This document shows positions 1 through 10,000 of a stretch of 64,000 nucleotides of DNA, in pieces (positions within the stretch are counted from its first letter, which is position 1; each line of letters begins with the position of its first letter). The translations under genes and the position numbers were made by a program. This DNA is from Clavelina lepadiformis (lineage: Eukaryota; Chordata; Ascidiacea; Aplousobranchia; Clavelinidae). The stretch spans positions 22,010,860-22,074,859 of the forward strand of contig NC_135244.1 in assembly GCF_947623445.1 (NCBI RefSeq). The letters run 5' to 3'. The notes under the pieces were generated by a model that searched no databases, was not told the origin of the DNA, and saw only the letters and a program-made list of their open reading frames with translations.

Positions 1-297
1 TGGCACGGCCTTATATGAGTTCATTGTCGATTGTTACTGCATCGATCGTCATTGTTTCACCATAATCACTCATAATGCAATTGCATCTTGTCTTAAAACG
101 AACGAAGTACTGTTTATTGTGTCATACTCATAACCTAACGATGGAATTGCGAACCTCTGTCCGAATTAAGCGGAGAATTGTCCGAATTAACAGGAGTTTT
201 TTAAGTTCAATTTTTACTTTTGTTCCGTCCTGAGCATTTTGGCCGAATAAAGCGGTTGTCTGGGTTATCCGGTGTCCGAATTAAGCGGATTCGACTG
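1..297. mobile_element. pogo-like MITE, right part (cut by window edge)
   Basis: This is nearly identical to the right half of the element at 11061-11652. It carries repeated 'CCGAATTAAGCGGA' words and ends in GATTCGACTG followed by TA, which matches the terminal inverted repeat and TA target site of pogo/Tigger-type elements. It has no coding capacity. The left end lies outside the window. Confidence 0.65.
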
Positions 298-707
298 TAT
301 AACAGATAACTTTTATTACGTTACCTTTTAGACATAATGTAAAATGCCTAATGTATTACAGGTCCATTAATTTTGCAGATAAATTGATTGTTGACAATTG
401 ATAGTACGAAGTGTATGTGATGTCATAAATAAAATTGAAGCTTGCTTTTTTTCATTCATTTTTCACTTTTTGAAAGGATGTCTCTTTTTTATATATTAAT
501 ATTCATTAATGTTGTGTAGCATTCACCTTACCATGTCTTTAACACATTGGGCAAAACACGCTTAAAACCAGTCTTTTTATAATTAAGCTCGCTGAAAACA
601 TGTTTTAAAAACTTTGATTGTTTAGTAACTCTAAGTGCTAAGTGATTATTTAGTACTCTAAGCTCACCACGTGCACTGGTAAAAGCCTTTATTTTGTATT
701 CCTGCAG

Positions 708-895
708 CTTAATGAAAGAGCTCCAGGTCTTTAATTTAGTTAAGAACGAACACGTGATGCGCATTCAAGGATTGCTTGAGTGGAAAGGATGTTTCTTCGG
801 GTTAGTCATGGAGCACATGCCAGGAGGATCACTTCAAGACTTGATCTTTCATCCTGTTCTTGACCGCATTCCACCTCCTCTTCTCTTGCGGATTG
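708..895 (+). CDS. Orphan exon of a RIPK-like protein kinase (N-lobe)
   Basis: The open exon follows a TTCCTGCAG acceptor and ends at G|GTTATG. Its translation contains KELQVFNLVKNEHVMRI, then LEWKGCFFGLVMEHMPGGSL. This is the pattern of the kinase alpha-C helix, beta-4 and beta-5 strands and hinge, with the 'MxxGSLxxLI' hinge typical of RIPK/ANKK kinases, which signal in cell death and innate immunity. Incoming phase is 2 and outgoing phase 1. I found no glycine loop or VAVK lysine upstream, and no HRD or DFG exon downstream in the window. The next plus-strand exon, at 10001, does not match in phase. It is either part of a gene whose other exons lie elsewhere or a stranded gene fragment. Other tyrosine-kinase-like families are possible. 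Confidence 0.55.
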
Positions 896-1640
896 GTTAT
901 GATTAGGGCCCGCAAAAGTCAACATAAAGTCAAAAATCTTTAAGGACCTCGTCAGACCACGAATCAAAGAATAAAGTTGTTTTTAGCACCTAGGGGATTG
1001 TTTCTAAGAAGTTAATAGGTCAAAATAAAGGCCAAAATTTTCAATAAAGTCAAAATTTGTCAAATTATGGCTTTTGACAAAGTTTTTGTGTTTCTTGAGA
1101 GTAATTTTTGTAAAAATCCTCTTGGAAGCATTGTAAATCACGAACTGCGACACAATTAAACCATATTAACCGATAAAAGCAGGAAATAAGTCACAATGCC
1201 CACTTGGATCAGCAGTAACTTTTATCGCAAATTGTCCATTGTTTATTCATTGTTACGTATTTAAGTAATCCTTATGCCGCGTGAAGGGTGTTACATTACT
1301 TCTTCCTTGTTTAATTTGCTGTTTATTAGAATTTACCATGCGGAGAAAATCGAGGCAAAGTGCCCTTTTCACAAGGACAAAATAACACAAGCTATACCTA
1401 AATCTATCGCCAAAAAACACGACGCACTTTTTATAATCCATAAAACACCTTGACTTTTCGACAAAATATTACGTTTGGGTCTGAAATCGACAAAATATTA
1501 TGTTTGGGTAACTGGAAGAAGAACTGTGGCCTCTACAAAAAATATGATTACGTCATGCAGTGTTATGCTTCGCTGATTCGATAGACGAGAATTCTATGTT
1601 TTAAACAATTTTATATTACATTAATTGATATATTTATCAC
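896..1640. other. Non-coding stretch with 'aaagtcaaaat' repeats
   Basis: No gene was found. From 905 the sequence begins TAGGGCCCGCAAAAGTCAA and repeats 'aaagtcaaaat' words, resembling the left end and interior of the TAGGGCAACC element at 13306. A matching right end was not found, so it may be a diverged or truncated relative. The segment 1564-1642 reappears inverted at about 13010-13080. Confidence 0.35.
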
Positions 1641-2360
1641 AATATAGTCAGAATTTAAGCAACTAACAGCATAATCACGCCGTTTGAGGAATAAGAACTC
1701 ATATCATGGAAGCAGAAGTAGGCCGAAAACAAGTTATCAACCATCAATATAGTCCTCGCTCATACTCCAACAATGGCCGCCAGTGTACGCGGTATTTATG
1801 ACAGATGTGTTCGTTTGTGTAATACTTCACCTAAGTAATACACAAACGAACAAAATTTGGTGCTTTGATAACTTCGAAATTGCTGAGTTAGTTGCACATT
1901 GAGAGAGAAAGAATGTTACCAGCTATTTATGAAGTTTTGATGACCAAATTTGAACAGCAAGATCAGCCAACTACGAACGCTATTCAACGAGGAAGCTTTC
2001 AGGAAATTGGCTGAAATTTGAAAAAGGCTATGTGACGGTTACGTCACTAGTCATGAGTTGTTTTTCGAAATGCTTGAATTTTATTTTGAGATCTTGCAAT
2101 TCAATTGTTGACCGGACTTGAATTCCCCTTAATGATGTTCAGTTAAATTAGCCTACCTCGATTGAACTGGTGTGTCACATATATATACCGATGTAATGTT
2201 TACAATTTTTCCTTTTACCGTTCTCACATGTTACTAAGCGCAATGTAACATTCAGTAAGCTTTGCCCGAAGGTGAAAACCTTTGTGTCTTGTAATAAATA
2301 AAATGAAAAATTTTAATTTAGTAATATATATAGACAGAAATTAAACAAACAGCATTATCA
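1641..2360 (+). mobile_element. Fossil LTR-type (TRIM-like) remnant
   Basis: Two blocks here, at about 1641-1854 and 2027-2340, match the copy at 31905-32363, but in the opposite order. That order fits the end of a left LTR, a short internal stretch of about 170 bases, and the start of a right LTR. The second block has a TATA-like run and then AATAAA, as LTR promoters and polyadenylation sites do. A purine run sits just before the second block. There is no coding capacity, the copies are diverged, and the element looks old and incomplete. Assignment to LTR elements is inferred from block order. Confidence 0.4.
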
Positions 2361-5300
2361 AACTGTTCAAGAAATGACAAAATACCATCGAGTCAGAAGA
2401 ACATCAATATATCAATTTTCAACCGTTCTCATTCTCGCTTTAATTTGTAATATTATAAATTTATAAGCATCGGGTTGGTGTTTGTTGTTGAGTTTGAAAT
2501 GTCTTTAGAAGTTTAGTTTAGGTGTATCATATGTGCAGTTTGTACGATGTTTCATGGTAGCGAGCTGAAAGCACCCGCAAGTACCAGGGTTATCCTTTGC
2601 ATGAACTGAAGCACCGGCAAGCAAAGGGCACTGCATGCTTTTTATATGCTTTTGCATTTTTAACGATCCTAATATAAAGTAAAAGTTGTTTTTTAGTTAC
2701 GTAAGTTGTTATATTGCGCACTAGGCTTACAATTGCTAGCAGACTGACGTATTTTTCAACGCACTTCACTACAAACAAGAAACAGAGATACTAGCGTTAA
2801 ACAATATTTTTCAGCGATCGAAATGTGTCAGCACACAATTCAAACTAAGGAAAGATTCAAAGAGCTCCTTCATAATAGTGCAGTGATCAACACTTTAGAA
2901 ATTCTCAACGTTTATTTGCCATGTTTAAGTCACCAATGTTTCTAAATGTTGTCAATTCTTTCATAATTGATTACCGTCGGTTTGAGAGAAAACTTGCAAG
3001 GTGAAAAACTTAACTTGCAAACAAGAAAACAAAACATGCAGGGAAGGTAAATCTTAAATCAGAAAATTTACACTTCATTAATATACTTGCGTATATAGTT
3101 TCCTTGTCCTTATATCCGCATATGCTTTCCTTGTCCGCCATTACTTTTACCATTTCGCTAAGCGAAGTAATGCATAGATTTTGTACAGAATTTACTGTAA
3201 CGAATATTTCAAATTGCGATTACAGTAAAAGAAAATATTTATCATAAAACTTGGACAGATATGAAAGCAGCTCTTGGACTAAAGCAACACTACGCGGACA
3301 ATCTCTCTGCTATTTCGCCAACATTAGGACGGTGGCTGTGATGAAAACATTCAATGCCTTAAACAAGGAACAAATATCTTGGGCGAATCGCTGGTTAGGG
3401 TTGTTCTAAAATACTTTAACATGGTTTTCGAAGAGAGTCTTACAATGAGTTTCAGAGGTGCTATTTAATTCTGCGTGACAAGTCCTTCGTATTTTTAAGT
3501 CTATTACATACGAAGCTGTATCTGATGCGGCCTCCAGTCAAACAGGGTAAAATTAAGATTTCTATGATTCTGTTGACGAAAACATTTAAATACCAGACTA
3601 GACCAATCAGAGAGTTGTATGGTTGTTCTTGTTTTCAATTCTGGGAATTACCCTACCAGTTGGAGTGCAAGAATGTCCAAAGTTCCAAACGTCCTAGTTC
3701 GCGTGCAAACTTAGGCTAAAAATTGCCATGAAATTAGCTAAAATTGGGTTTTTGAGTCAAAAAATCTGGTGTAGATTTTGCGCCACTATTACAATCTATC
3801 ACTATTAGTCAATCATCTTTTACTACAGGAATATTAAGAAAGTCTGACCAACGCGCTCACTAGATCCGTCGAAATGAGTTTTCCGACAGCAAGTTTTCAT
3901 TGATGCGATATGTACTTGAACCATGTTTGAAGACCATCCAGCTATGTGACGTCACATTATCAGCTCCCGGCGTAGCTTTTTGAAAATGGTTTTGCCAATA
4001 AATTGTTAACGAAAAAATATTAAGAAATTTGACTTATATTTTATAAGTAAGAAATTATCAGTGTTGTAGTTCGAAAATAAATTTCATTAGCATTCACATA
4101 TCTATGAAGTGTCTGCAACTTGATTTTCATGAAAATACTTTGACAATAGACAAAATTTTATCTGCAAATGATTAGCTTTATACATTAATGTATTTCCCTG
4201 CAGCTATATTGGTTTGAGCAAGTTCTTGGTAATTTGTACCTTCATAACCTCTTTTTATATCAATAATTACTTCTCAAACTACTTGTTATTTCAGTAGTTC
4301 AAAAGGTTTTTTCAGGGATAACAGAACTTCTACTTAAGTAAATTATGTGATTACTTTGACCACCACTGGTCATTGTTTTAAAAACATTCTCAACATATTG
4401 TAGTGTTGGACAAATACCACATGAATGACATCCCACAATTATATATGACATTGTTTATATTTGTAACCTATTTGCTGGGGAAAGAAAATGATCGCGCAAA
4501 ACTGTAAAATGAAGGGGATACAAATAAATTGCAAAACTATTACAAGTATTTAGAAAAAACGCATTCAACAAATGTGATGGCATTTCTATGTGCAGCAAAG
4601 AAGCAGTACTGATGAGAAAGCATTTTCAATACTAACATTACAATAACTCTGTATGTAAAGAAACACCAAAAATAAAAAGGTTCACTAAACAAAGTTTTTA
4701 TGATGGTATAGCATTACATTTAAAACAGGAATTAAGGCGTAAACTGAAAACATCAAACAAATTCCAAGGTAAAGTTTGACAGTCATTCAGCTTTGGAAGT
4801 AGTTGTAAGTAGTTTGGGATGGGTGCAAATTATTTTTGGTCTATTTCAATTGACTGCAGTAATATACCGACAACTTTGCTCTCTTTGGAGAATAATTTAT
4901 CTAATTCATAAAATAGTGTGGTCACTTTTACTCTTATTTTTCTTTGGGGCAAAGCAAAGTCCTTGTGATATCAGATCACTCATTGCTCGGGTTGACACTC
5001 CAAAGTTGAATGTGGTGCGATTTATACTTATGACCTAATTGCTAAGAAAATGAATGTGAATAGCAGGAAAATGCATATGATGTGAATACAGAATCATAAA
5101 GAAACTGGAAAATTTAATACATCAATTCAAAGACATTGAAATATGCAAAAATCAAACCAAAACGAGAAAAAAGTATTAAATTGATTCATAGTTTGTAATG
5201 TGACTTTTGCAAATGTTTAAAAATGAAACAAGATCTTTATGGAGCATAACATAACAATCATTGACATAAATGGCAAATCAACAAACTAGCTTTTTGTGGT

Positions 5301-5399
5301 GTAAGTAGTAATCTTAATGTTACTGTAACTTTAAATGTTAACAAATACCAAAACATTACCACATCTACACTTATAGTAGATCTGATTAACACCACAACT
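2361..5399. other. No gene recognised
   Basis: This is AT-rich sequence with only short, unsupported ORFs. The segment at about 4760-4900 resembles 7610-7700 upstream of the zinc-finger gene, suggesting that this region shares a segmental duplication with the zinc-finger locus. No other structure was seen. Confidence 0.4.
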
Positions 5400-5694
5400 A
5401 AAAACTTGATTAATTACGCTCTCCATCAGTGTGTACTTTCATATAACGCTGCAAGTGGCTGTTTCGTGAAAATGACTTCAAACGAACATCGCATTGATAG
5501 CGAAATTTTGCGTTGATAAGAACGCTCTCCAGTGTGAATTTTCATTAGATGCTGCAAATTGTTGTTTTACAAAATCATTTGCAGCGAACATCACATTAAT
5601 AAAAGCGCTGTCCAATTTTCACTTTCATATGACTTTGCAAACTGCAGTTTTCTGAAAATTATTTGGAACAAACTTTGCTTTGATAAGATCGCTC
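5400..5694 (-). pseudogene. Decayed C2H2 fingers behind the zinc-finger gene
   Basis: Read on the minus strand just past the stop of the zinc-finger ORF, the sequence still carries finger pieces such as LQSHMKV and SFSRNSHLQ at the normal 84-base spacing, broken by stops and small shifts. About three to four former fingers are visible. The ancestral array therefore extended further, and the present stop after finger 19 truncates it. Confidence 0.6.
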
Positions 5695-7443
5695 TCAAAT
5701 GTGGACTTTCATGTGACTTTTCAAATTGCTGCTTTGCGAAAATGATTTACAGCAAACATCGCATTGATAAGGGCGCTCTCCAGTATGGACTTTCATATGT
5801 TTCTGCAAATTGCCATTATGCAAAAATAATTTACAGCAAACATCGCATTGATAAGGGCATTCTCCAGAGTGGACTTTCATATGAGACTGCAAAGTGCTGG
5901 TTCGTGAAAATGATTTCAAACAAACATCGCATTGATAAGGGCGTTCTCCAGTGTGGACTTTCATATGTTTCTGCAAAGTGCTGGTTCGTGAAAATGATTT
6001 ACAGCAAACATCGCATTGATAAGGGCGTTCTCCAGTATGGACTTTCATATGAGACTGCAAATTGCTGCTTTGCGAAAATGATTTACAGCAAACATCGCAT
6101 TGATAAGGGCGTTCTCCAGTATGGACTTTCATATGAGACTGCAAAGTGCCATTATGCGAAAATGATTTACAGCAAACATCGCATTGATAAGGGCGTTCTC
6201 CAGTATGGACTTTCATATGACGATGCAAATTGCTGCTTTGCGAAAATGATTTGCAACAAACATCACATTGATAAGGGCGTTCTCCAGTATGGACTTTCAT
6301 ATGTTTCTGCAAAGTGCTGGTTCGTGAAAATGATTTACAGCAAACATCGCATTGATAAGGGCGTTCTCCAGTATGGACTTTCATATGACGATGCAAATGG
6401 CAATGCTGTGAAAATGATTTACAGCAAACGGCGCATTGATAAGAGCGTTCTCCAGTATGGACTTTCATATGTTTCTGCAAATTGCCATTATGCAAAAATA
6501 ATTTACAGCAAACATCGCATTGATAAGGGCATTCTCCAGAGTGGACTTTTATATGAGACTGCAAAGTGCTGGTTCGTGAAAATGATTTCAAACAAACATC
6601 GCATTGATAAGGGCGTTCTCCAGTGTGGACTTTCATATGTTTCTGCAAAGTGCTGGTTCGTGAAAATGATTTACAGCAAACATCGCATTGATAAGGGCGT
6701 TCTCCAGTATGGACTTTCATATGAGACTGCAAAGTGCCATTATGCGAAAATGATTTACAGCAAACATCGCATTGATAAGGGCGTTCTCCAGTATGGACTT
6801 TCATATGACGATGCAAATTGCTGCTTTGCGAAAATGATTTGCAACAAACATCGCATTGATAAGGGCGTTCTCCAGTATGGACTTTCATATGTTTCTGCAA
6901 AGTGCTGGTTCGTGAAAATGATTTACAGCAAACATCGCATTGATAAGAGCGTTCTCCAGTATGGACTTTCATATGACGATGCAAATGGCAATGCTGTGAA
7001 AATGATTTACAGCAAACATCGCATTGATAAGGGCGTTCTCCAGTATGAACTTTCATATGAGACTGCAAAGTGCCATTATGCGAAAATGATTTACAGCAAA
7101 CGGCGCATTGATAAGGGCGTTCTCCAGTATGGACTTTCATATGATGCTGCAAAGTGTAGTTTCGTGAAAATGATTTGCAACAAATCCGACATTGATATGG
7201 CTGCTCACCAGTGTGAGTCCTTAAATGAACATCCAAGTTTGATTTTTTTTTAAAAGATTTATTACAAATTGTGCAGCAAAAATGCTTTCCTTTGTCTTTT
7301 TCCTTAGTTGCCATCAAATAGCCAATATTGGTTTTAATGGTTTTGCAATTTGTCTTTTCTTTACCAGAGAATTTCAAAGCTGACAAAACTTGCTGGGGAA
7401 GTAAATGAATATGCAAAACTGTAAAAATTGTAGGTAATATCAA
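5695..7443 (-). CDS. C2H2 zinc-finger protein with 19 tandem fingers
   Basis: One long ORF of 582 codons. The first ~55 residues are finger-free, followed by 19 C2H2 fingers with classical linkers (HTGERPYQC), so a sequence-specific DNA-binding nuclear protein is expected. Fingers share the frame YQCDVCCKSFS and differ mainly at the DNA-contact positions (RTSTLQK, QSSNLHR, HNGTLQS, QHCHLHR). Fingers 4-10 and 11-18 have nearly the same order, so a block of seven to eight fingers was duplicated. No KRAB, BTB or SCAN domain is visible; such a domain could lie on an upstream exon. The first Met is at 7443, but Met44 at 7314 (MATKEKDKG) may be the true start, since residues before it look non-conserved. 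The protein ends directly after the last finger, and decayed fingers follow. The plus strand is also open across the repeats, as an artefact of the 84-base period. Confidence 0.8.
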   Translation of the reverse strand: MILPTIFTVLHIHLLPQQVLSALKFSGKEKTNCKTIKTNIGYLMATKEKDKGKHFCCTICNKSFKKKSNLDVHLRTHTGEQPYQCRICCKSFSRNYTLQHHMKVHTGERPYQCAVCCKSFSHNGTLQSHMKVHTGERPYQCDVCCKSFSQHCHLHRHMKVHTGERSYQCDVCCKSFSRTSTLQKHMKVHTGERPYQCDVCCKSFSQSSNLHRHMKVHTGERPYQCDVCCKSFSHNGTLQSHMKVHTGERPYQCDVCCKSFSRTSTLQKHMKVHTGERPYQCDVCLKSFSRTSTLQSHIKVHSGECPYQCDVCCKLFLHNGNLQKHMKVHTGERSYQCAVCCKSFSQHCHLHRHMKVHTGERPYQCDVCCKSFSRTSTLQKHMKVHTGERPYQCDVCCKSFSQSSNLHRHMKVHTGERPYQCDVCCKSFSHNGTLQSHMKVHTGERPYQCDVCCKSFSQSSNLQSHMKVHTGERPYQCDVCCKSFSRTSTLQKHMKVHTGERPYQCDVCLKSFSRTSTLQSHMKVHSGECPYQCDVCCKLFLHNGNLQKHMKVHTGERPYQCDVCCKSFSQSSNLKSHMKVHI

Positions 7444-7846
7444 GTACCTGTTAAGATAAAGATAAAATTTAAGTTAAAGATTAATTTTATGATTATAACA
7501 TCTTTATGATTATAACAACATTTTATGATTATAAGTTTTATAACATCAACATTAACATTATAACATTCATAACAGATCAAATTAACATGTTAACTGAAAA
7601 CTTTACATAAACTCAAACGAAAAGTTTGAAAGTCGGTCAATAGTAGAAGTAGTTGTGAGTTTGGGATTGGGTACAAATATTTTCTTAACCTTATTCAAAT
7701 TACGGCATTTATGCACCAAAATTTGAAAACAATCTTGAAATATTGCAGCAAAAATGGTGTAAAACCCACGATTCGCTCAAGAACAGATTCTGTTAAAATA
7801 ACATGGAAATGATTTTATAAAAATAGATTTATGTCCAAACAGCTTG

Positions 7847-8500
7847 TCAAAGTGTCATTATTTCTGAGGTCATGCTTTGTTGCGAACTTTCAAAAAAAAT
7901 ACAAATATAATGAGAAAAAAAAATTCGAAACAATTGTGCCTTCAACTTAAACGACTTCTCACAATTAGGACACTGATGTGGTAGCTTTATGCTGTGAATT
8001 GTCATGACACTGCAACCGTGTGCAACTGTGACACTGCAAATAACCGCTTTGTGTAAATGATTTGCAGCAATTGTCGCAAGTACTCTAAACACTGTGAAAT
8101 TTCATATAACACAGTCAATTGCTATTTTCTGAAAATGTTGTGTGAATATGATTAGCAACAAATTTGACATTGATAAATGCGCTCTTTAGTGTGGACTTTC
8201 ATATGACGCTGCAAACCGCTGTGTCATGACAATGATCTGTAGCTAACATTGCATTGAAAAGGGCTCTTTCCAGTGTGGACTTTCACATGATGCAATTAAA
8301 ACAACTTGCAACAAATCCGGCATTTTTATGGCTGCTTAACAGTTTGAGTCCTTCAATGGGGAATTCAAGTTTGATTTTTTTAGAAGACTTATCACAAATT
8401 GTGCTGCAAAAATATTGTCCTTTGTCTTTTCCCTCAAATATCCAATATTACTTTTAATTATTTTACAATTTTTGTTTTCTTTATCAGAAAACTTCAAATC
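7847..8500 (-). pseudogene. Decayed zinc-finger paralogue
   Basis: Segment 8340-8500 aligns by eye with 7228-7370, the start of the intact zinc-finger ORF, including the words for the TNIGYL-like leader. Segments 7940-8100 and 8110-8300 hold broken finger pieces on the same strand (HQCPNCEKSFKLKAQL and others) with stops between them. It is the remains of a tandem duplicate with most fingers lost. Confidence 0.6.
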
Positions 8501-8823
8501 TTATACGTTGCAATATAGTTGTATTTTTGTACAATCTTTTCCAAAACTGTGATAAAACAACACGAAATTGGTTACCGGTAGCAAACAAACAATTTTTTTT
8601 ATTTAACAATATCTAAGTCATTACTCATAATGATTACTTTCGTAGAACATCCAAATAAGTTTGAAAGGTATGGTATATATTAGATATGGTTTATATTAGG
8701 TTTCATAACATTTCTTTTGGTGTCTTTCACATTAACACCTGTTTTGTAAAAAATATGTATCAATCACTTGCATTGAATCATGCAACTCTTACACGAATGA
8801 AGGGCTACACTATTCCCTTAGGC

Positions 8824-9152
8824 CAGTGTTTCTCAAACTTTTTGCGATCGCGTACCACTCATTCGTTTTTTTTGCTACACTGCGTACCACCTGGCTCCTG
8901 AATGACTTATTTTACTCAAATGAACCGGTATTTATTAGTTATTACCGTTATTACTATACCATAACACCAATGAATAGCAAGAAAACACAATTTAATTTGA
9001 TAGATGCAACGGTTTCTTCTGCACGAGCTTGTCTATCCGGGGCAACACATTACTCACAGCACATCGAAAATCATGTTCAGCTGTACGCGGTACCACTTAA
9101 AAAGCTCTCGCGTAACGCTAGTCGTACGCGTACCACAGTTTGAGAACCACTG
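8824..9152. mobile_element. hAT-type MITE with perfect 8-bp target duplication
   Basis: Terminal inverted repeats are CAGTGTTTCTCAAAC at the left and GTTTGAGAACCACTG at the right. CCTTAGGC flanks both ends (8816-8823 and 9153-9160). The CAGTG ends and 8-bp duplication are diagnostic of hAT elements. The element is 329 bases with no transposase. The exact duplication suggests a fairly young insertion. Confidence 0.85.
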
Positions 9153-9224
9153 CCTTAGGCGGAACCGGTAGGCAATTAGCCTAGGCAAGCTTATTCATCG
9201 GGACCGGATAAAACCTGGACACGA

Positions 9225-9665
9225 CGCAATCCGCGGATCGTCCATGGACGATTCTTGTGTAAGCAGCCATGGACAATTTCATCATTTCCATTATTATAGG
9301 ATTACAATTTTAGGATAAGCTTAAATAGTACATATGATGAAAGTGTCCATGGACGGTTTTGGGATAGGCTTAAATAGTGGATATTATGAAACGATTTGTT
9401 CATAAGCTGAGCTGACAGGAGAGAAGTGACTATCATCGTCCATCCAATAAAAACTTTTTTAAAGCAGTAATTTCGAGATCAACCATGAACAATTTTAGGC
9501 TAAGCTTAAATAGGGTATACGAAAACTCGTCCATAGATTATTTCGGGATAGACTTGAATTAGTGGATATGATAAAAGTGTCCATGGACAGTTATGGAATA
9601 GGCTTAAATAAAGAAAATGATGAAATTGTTTATGGACGGTTTCGGGAAAGGCTAAAACAGTGAAT
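9225..9665 (+). repeat. Minisatellite-like tandem repeat ('tccatggac' unit)
   Basis: About six to seven degenerate units of roughly 55-60 bases, each with 'gtccatggac', a pyrimidine-rich 'gtttcggga' stretch, 'taggcttaaata' and 'gatatgatgaaa'. Inverted copies occur at about 12950-13010 and 14318-14412, so the unit is dispersed as well as tandem. Confidence 0.6.
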
Positions 9666-10000
9666 ATGATGAAACTTCTGGATATTGTAAGTGTAGGCTA
9701 TTTTAGATAATTGTTATGTGCTAATGGCAAAATCTTTCGTGACACTTGGGATGAATGGATGTTTCCGCATAGAAAACATGAAAAGCAACAAGACAGTTTG
9801 AATTGTGGCCCAATTGCTTTAAAGGTATTTTTAGACAGGATGTATCCAAAATTGTGAAGATTAAATATATAATCACTATTTGGCATCACAATGAATAATT
9901 GTGTATATTCCTAAAATTATATTGGATTATATATATGAATTGAAATTATATATATGAATTGTGAAAAATAGCTTTTCTATCTTTAAGTGGCATATTGCAG

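Noticed and set aside
5559-7253. Plus-strand ORF of 564 codons opposite the zinc-finger gene
   Set aside because: It is a periodic shadow of the 84-base finger repeat. The minus strand gives perfect C2H2 fingers with linkers, while the plus translation is a low-complexity repeat without a fold.
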